10,075 bases of DNA from a bacterium (lineage in GTDB: Bacteria > UBP15 > UBA6099), in contig JAKQBV010000262.1 in the NCBI GenBank assembly GCA_029573925.1, forward strand, positions 1-10,075, given 5' to 3'. Under the pieces are notes generated by a model. The model was not told the DNA's origin, made no database searches, and saw nothing but the letters and a program-made list of their open reading frames with translations. Made by a program: the position numbers and the translations under genes. This document shows, in pieces, positions 7,452 through 10,075 of the stretch. The stretch's first letter is position 1, and each line of letters starts with the position of its first letter.

Positions 7452-8486
7452 ATGGAAAAGGCTGACCTAAAATACTCGGAGTTGCCGTTCGGTTATATAA
7501 AGACGGACTGGAACTATAGAAGAGTTTGCGTTGACGGGAAGTGGGGAGAGGGACAGCTTTCTGACAGCGAATACATGCAGATGCCTGTGGCTGCGGCCTG
7601 CCTTCATTACGGACAACTGATTTTCGAGGGACTTAAGGCTTATGAGAGGCCCGATGGCCGAGTGCAGACGTTCAGGCTTGAAGAAAACGCAAAACGCATG
7701 ATTCGTTCGGCGGAAAAGCTTCTAATGGAACCTGTGCCGCTCGATATGTTCAAGGAAGCGGTTTGGAAGGTGGTCAACGCAAATAGAAGGTTTGTGCCGC
7801 CGTATGGCAAAGGCGCGAGTCTTTACATCAGGCCCTTTCTCATGGGAACTGGAATTCAACTCGGGGTGAATCCATCTACGGAATACACATTCGTCGTGTT
7901 CGTGTCGCCTGTGGGGCCGTACTACAAAGGCGGTGGGCTGTCAACTGTGAATCTCATGGTGGAAGAGAATATTGACCGCGCCGCTCCGTATGGCACAGGA
8001 GACATCAAATGCGCCGGCAACTATGCCGCCGGGCTTCGCGCCACCATCCCCGCAAAGAAAAAGGGGTTTAACGAGGTGCTCTATCTCGACGCGAAGGAAA
8101 AGAAGTACATTGATGAGTCAGGGTCTTCTAATTTCTTCGGCATAACCAAAGACAAACGCTATATTACTCCGAAATCTCCGTCCATACTTCCCAGCGTGAC
8201 CAACATGAGCATCAAGCAGATAGCCAAGGACGAAGGATTTACAGTGGAGGAGAGGCCGATTCATGTGGACGAGCTTAAAACGTTCGTCGAGGCCGGGGCG
8301 GTGGGAACAGCCGCCGTCATATCTCCGATCGGGTCGATAACATATCGGGGAGAAGTCATCAGGTATGGCGACGGCAAGACTGCCGGCGATATGTGCGTCG
8401 GACTGTACAAAAAACTTTCAGGAATCCAGAACGGCGACATCCCCGATCCTTACGGCTGGACGGAGATTATCCCGGAAGATTTCTAA
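7452..8486 (+). CDS. ilvE: Branched-chain amino acid aminotransferase (class IV, group II)
   Basis: The protein has 344 residues, the usual length for the group II enzymes related to eukaryotic BCAT. It interconverts leucine, isoleucine and valine with their 2-oxo acids using glutamate/2-oxoglutarate and PLP, in the cytoplasm (EC 2.6.1.42). Visible marks are LHYGQLIFEGLKAY (51-64), the RPFLMGTG segment (127-134), the PLP Schiff-base Lys186 in GDIKCAGNYAAG, Glu222 in YIDESGSSNFFG that contacts the pyridine nitrogen, LPSVTN (about 246-251) and the phosphate-binding GTAAVISPIG near the C terminus. Nothing essential appears to be missing. ATG at 7452 follows GAGGA at 7440-7444 at a normal distance. 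It is a single-gene unit with its own promoter, divergent from the TPR gene and without other ilv or leu genes beside it. No leader peptide rich in Leu, Ile or Val is seen. Confidence 0.95.
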   Translation: MEKADLKYSELPFGYIKTDWNYRRVCVDGKWGEGQLSDSEYMQMPVAAACLHYGQLIFEGLKAYERPDGRVQTFRLEENAKRMIRSAEKLLMEPVPLDMFKEAVWKVVNANRRFVPPYGKGASLYIRPFLMGTGIQLGVNPSTEYTFVVFVSPVGPYYKGGGLSTVNLMVEENIDRAAPYGTGDIKCAGNYAAGLRATIPAKKKGFNEVLYLDAKEKKYIDESGSSNFFGITKDKRYITPKSPSILPSVTNMSIKQIAKDEGFTVEERPIHVDELKTFVEAGAVGTAAVISPIGSITYRGEVIRYGDGKTAGDMCVGLYKKLSGIQNGDIPDPYGWTEIIPEDF

Positions 8487-8610
8487 GTCTTTTAAATCCG
8501 ATTAATCACGCTCATCAGACGAAAGCGATTGGTTCCTTCAGCATGTCTCTGAGAAGGGTGTGATATATGGCGTTTCATTATTGCGAAACAATGCTGTTAA
8601 TTTCAAATAG

Positions 8611-8648
8611 AAAAAAGCAAAAACTATTATTGGGATAATATTTTTTTT
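8611..8648. terminator. AT-only bidirectional terminator-like hairpin
   Basis: TATTAT (8625-8630), loop TGGG and ATAATA (8635-8640) form a six-pair stem followed by eight T (8641-8648). On the minus strand the same stem is followed by G, five T, GC and six T (8623 down to 8611). The T runs on both sides fit a shared terminator for ilvE and the converging membrane gene. The stem has no GC pair, so it would be weak. The GATAAT at 8634-8639 could instead be an extended -10 box. Confidence 0.35.
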
Positions 8649-8799
8649 ATGTAGGACGGCATAGCCGATATTTTAGTCGTATTTTTTAATAAACAAGAAA
8701 TCTTTGCGTTATTTGATCAAACACGAATTCGACGATAGAGCCGACGAACCGAAGCGGTTTTCATAGCGGCGAACTGCTTCGTTGCCGCCGCATTTTTTT
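8646..8799 (+). ncRNA. Candidate small RNA
   Basis: TGGGATAAT at 8631-8639 fits an extended -10 element (TGn then GATAAT), without a recognisable -35. A transcript from about 8646 would run roughly 150 bases to the intrinsic terminator ending at 8799 and would contain the CGGC-ATA-GCCG hairpin (8657-8667). CGAAGC (8750-8755) can pair with GCTTCG (8776-8781) in the terminator loop. The region holds no reading frame. No known RNA family was recognised. The alternative is that the terminator merely ends read-through from ilvE. Confidence 0.22.
8766..8799 (+). terminator. Strong rho-independent terminator
   Basis: GCGGCG then AAC (8766-8774), a six-base loop, GTT (8781-8783), a two-base bulge and CGCCGC (8786-8791) form a GC-rich stem, followed by one A and seven T (8793-8799). 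It acts on the plus strand only. It lies 280 bases past the ilvE stop, which is far for that gene, so it may serve a separate transcript or act as a backstop. Confidence 0.7.
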
Positions 8800-8875
8800 G
8801 TTCGTGAACCGTATGTTCTATTCACTTCAAAAATGCGTCTTGCGTTCCGCGTTTCATCCGCTCTGAACAATCGCT

Positions 8876-8900
8876 CCCGAATCCTAATGAAGGATTCGGG
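8876..8900. repeat. Perfect 10-bp inverted repeat, loop of 5
   Basis: CCCGAATCCT at 8876-8885 and AGGATTCGGG at 8891-8900 are exact complements around AATGA. It lies 44 bases beyond the stop codon of the minus-strand membrane gene, so its RNA would form a stable 3' hairpin. Neither strand has a T run after it, so it is not a standard intrinsic terminator. It could be a 3' stabiliser, a rho-associated end or a protein-binding palindrome. Confidence 0.6.
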
Positions 8901-8931
8901 TTAAAAAGCATTGATTGCGAATCATAATGAA
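8878..8931. repeat. Imperfect 14-base direct repeat
   Basis: CGAATCCTAATGAA at 8878-8891 recurs as CGAATCATAATGAA at 8918-8931 with one mismatch, 40 bases apart start to start. The first copy is part of the inverted repeat and the second is not. It may be a short duplication or paired binding sites; chance is possible. Confidence 0.4.
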
Positions 8932-8943
8932 ATATATAGCGTA

Positions 8944-10075
8944 TCAGCCACGTATAACGCCGGAGAACATGTCGTCCAGACAGTTAAGATAATTGTCATG
9001 ATAATCCATATAGAAAGACAATGCTTTCGAGTAATCTTTGCCCACGATGATGCCATCGACAAACAGCAAGCCGATTTCAAGTTTGTTTTTCAGAATGTGT
9101 TGAGAATGTATGACGATGAGGAGCTCGTATTTGTCCATGCCGCAGGCTATGGCTTTGAAAGCGATTTTCGCTCTTGGTTGGAAAAGCCAGAAATACATCA
9201 TATCGAGCGCGTTCACGATTATTATCTTTTCGAATTTAGGGTCCTTTTCCTTAATCATTTGGAATAGCGATTTAGGGGAAGCGATGGCTTTGCTCATATC
9301 GACGTCCGGAAACATCAAATCAAGGCGCGCAAAAGCTTCGAAAGCCTGATCGAGCTTTTCAGAGTAATCCTTGAACCTTTCTTTGATGTTTCTGTTTCTG
9401 TCAGCGATGCCTTCTATTACGCCAGCGACGGAATCAGAAGCGATTTTTGAAATAATCGCCGCTGATTTTTGCAGAATATCATTTGCGGCTATGACTCCTG
9501 CCGCCGTCATCATTCCGCCCAACAGAGAGTTGCCGGCCAAAGCCAAGGGAATTGAAAACGCGCTTCTAAAAAGATTTCCGATGACAGCCTCCTTGGGAAG
9601 TCCGCGATAAAGGTTGTGAGAAGAAATATACGCGCCGTTCACAATCGCCATAGTCGAATATAGGAGGGCGGGGTTCGTTCCGACCGTGACTCCGAACGTA
9701 TTGTCCATCAGCAACGACTTTACGATCCAATCGAGCAGAGGAACGGAGAAGCCTGTGAACATAAGCGAGTCGGCTATGCGTTCCCAGTTCACATAGTCCT
9801 TCCAGCCTAATAGAGGAGACCTGCGAAGACCTCCTCCTCCAAGAACCGACTGAAGTATATTTCTAAGCCCGGTCACGCCGAACCAGATAAACGCGCCGAA
9901 ATACGCGAGCACGAACCAGTCCTTTGTGAAGTAGAAAGTTGCAAACGCGGGAACAAAACTGAAAATTACTTTCGCGACATTCTTTATTCCAGTGTTGAGA
10001 TATTTAGTTTTATTCGCAAAACCCTCTAATGTCGAAGCGGTATTCGAATCGCCATGTCTGTTCGTTTCAGAGTGT
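8944..10075 (-). CDS. Polytopic membrane protein of unknown function, N terminus missing
   Basis: The frame is open through the right edge, so 376 C-terminal residues are visible. The GTG at 9912 is an internal Val rather than the likely start, because the same hydrophobic pattern continues upstream to the window end. Hydrophobic segments lie near visible residues 33-49 and 53-72, then about 100-122, 136-155 and 164-198 (the last long and Gly/Ala-rich, perhaps two helices). Between them is a Gly-rich, basic loop (GGGGLRRSP, about 79-87). Residues about 200-255 form a charged amphipathic helical stretch, possibly coiled coil, and the remaining 120 residues look like a mixed soluble domain containing FEKIIIVNALDMMYFWLFQP, HSQHILKNKLEIG and LFVDGIIVGKDYSKALSFY. 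I do not recognise the family and assign no activity. The stop TGA is at 8946-8944, convergent with ilvE. Confidence 0.8.
   Translation of the reverse strand, partial: HSETNRHGDSNTASTLEGFANKTKYLNTGIKNVAKVIFSFVPAFATFYFTKDWFVLAYFGAFIWFGVTGLRNILQSVLGGGGLRRSPLLGWKDYVNWERIADSLMFTGFSVPLLDWIVKSLLMDNTFGVTVGTNPALLYSTMAIVNGAYISSHNLYRGLPKEAVIGNLFRSAFSIPLALAGNSLLGGMMTAAGVIAANDILQKSAAIISKIASDSVAGVIEGIADRNRNIKERFKDYSEKLDQAFEAFARLDLMFPDVDMSKAIASPKSLFQMIKEKDPKFEKIIIVNALDMMYFWLFQPRAKIAFKAIACGMDKYELLIVIHSQHILKNKLEIGLLFVDGIIVGKDYSKALSFYMDYHDNYLNCLDDMFSGVIRG

Larger units (their letters stand above)
8487..8943. other. Non-coding spacer between convergent genes (457 bases)
   Basis: No credible reading frame is present on either strand. 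The stretch is AT-rich at 8580-8720, unlike the flanking genes, and holds several palindromes: an AT-only hairpin with T runs on both sides (8611-8648), a small CGGC/GCCG hairpin (8657-8667), a strong plus-strand intrinsic terminator (8766-8799) and a perfect 10-bp inverted repeat (8876-8900). No tRNA or familiar riboswitch core was recognised. This is more structure than two gene ends need, so an independent small RNA is possible. Confidence 0.6.

Noticed and set aside
7429..7470. Small upstream reading frame (MIALRKRTWKRLT) overlapping the ilvE start, as a leader peptide
   Set aside because: It has only one Ile and two Leu, no ribosome site of its own is evident, and it runs through the ilvE start in another frame. 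It does not look like an attenuation peptide.
8511..8526. CTCATCAG and CGAAA words resembling a hammerhead ribozyme core
   Set aside because: On the minus strand CTGATGAG is not followed by a stem and CGAAA in the required order, and on the plus strand CTGATGA is absent. The match is coincidental.

Overview
This looks like an ordinary bacterial chromosome of medium GC content. Genes are closely spaced, the main Shine-Dalgarno sites are strong (ACGGAGGC occurs upstream of two genes), and GTG and TTG start codons are used. The secreted gingipain-like protease with a large TPR extension suggests a Gram-negative-type or uncultivated-phylum bacterium. The sequence alone does not name the lineage, and there are no rRNA, tRNA, phage, IS or CRISPR features.

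Layout. Bases 1-870 (+) hold the C-terminal three quarters of a PLP enzyme of the cystathionine gamma-synthase/lyase family. Bases 1036-4260 (+) encode a 1074-residue secreted protein: signal peptide, peptidase C25 (gingipain-type) domain with a His/Cys pair, a beta-sandwich-like linker and about 500 residues of TPR-like helices. A TTG-started gene for a cytoplasmic glycoside hydrolase family 2 enzyme (4333-6510, +) follows after 72 bases. It converges on a soluble all-TPR protein gene (7266-6544, -), with a 33-base gap containing an inverted repeat. A divergent spacer carries a good sigma-70-type promoter and a leader hairpin for a branched-chain aminotransferase, ilvE (7452-8486, +). A 457-base spacer follows, with a strong plus-strand intrinsic terminator, an AT-only terminator-like hairpin and a perfect 10-bp inverted repeat. 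A membrane protein gene of unknown function (10075-8944, -) runs off the right edge.

How the genes relate. The PLP enzyme and IlvE belong to sulfur amino acid and branched-chain amino acid metabolism, but they are not in one operon. The protease and the GH2 gene are co-directional and may be co-transcribed. One acts outside the cytoplasm and the other apparently inside, so no shared pathway is evident. The parts most worth a second look are the C25-TPR fusion, the non-coding 8487-8943 region (possible small RNA) and the unrecognised membrane protein. I found no convincing new multi-gene system.
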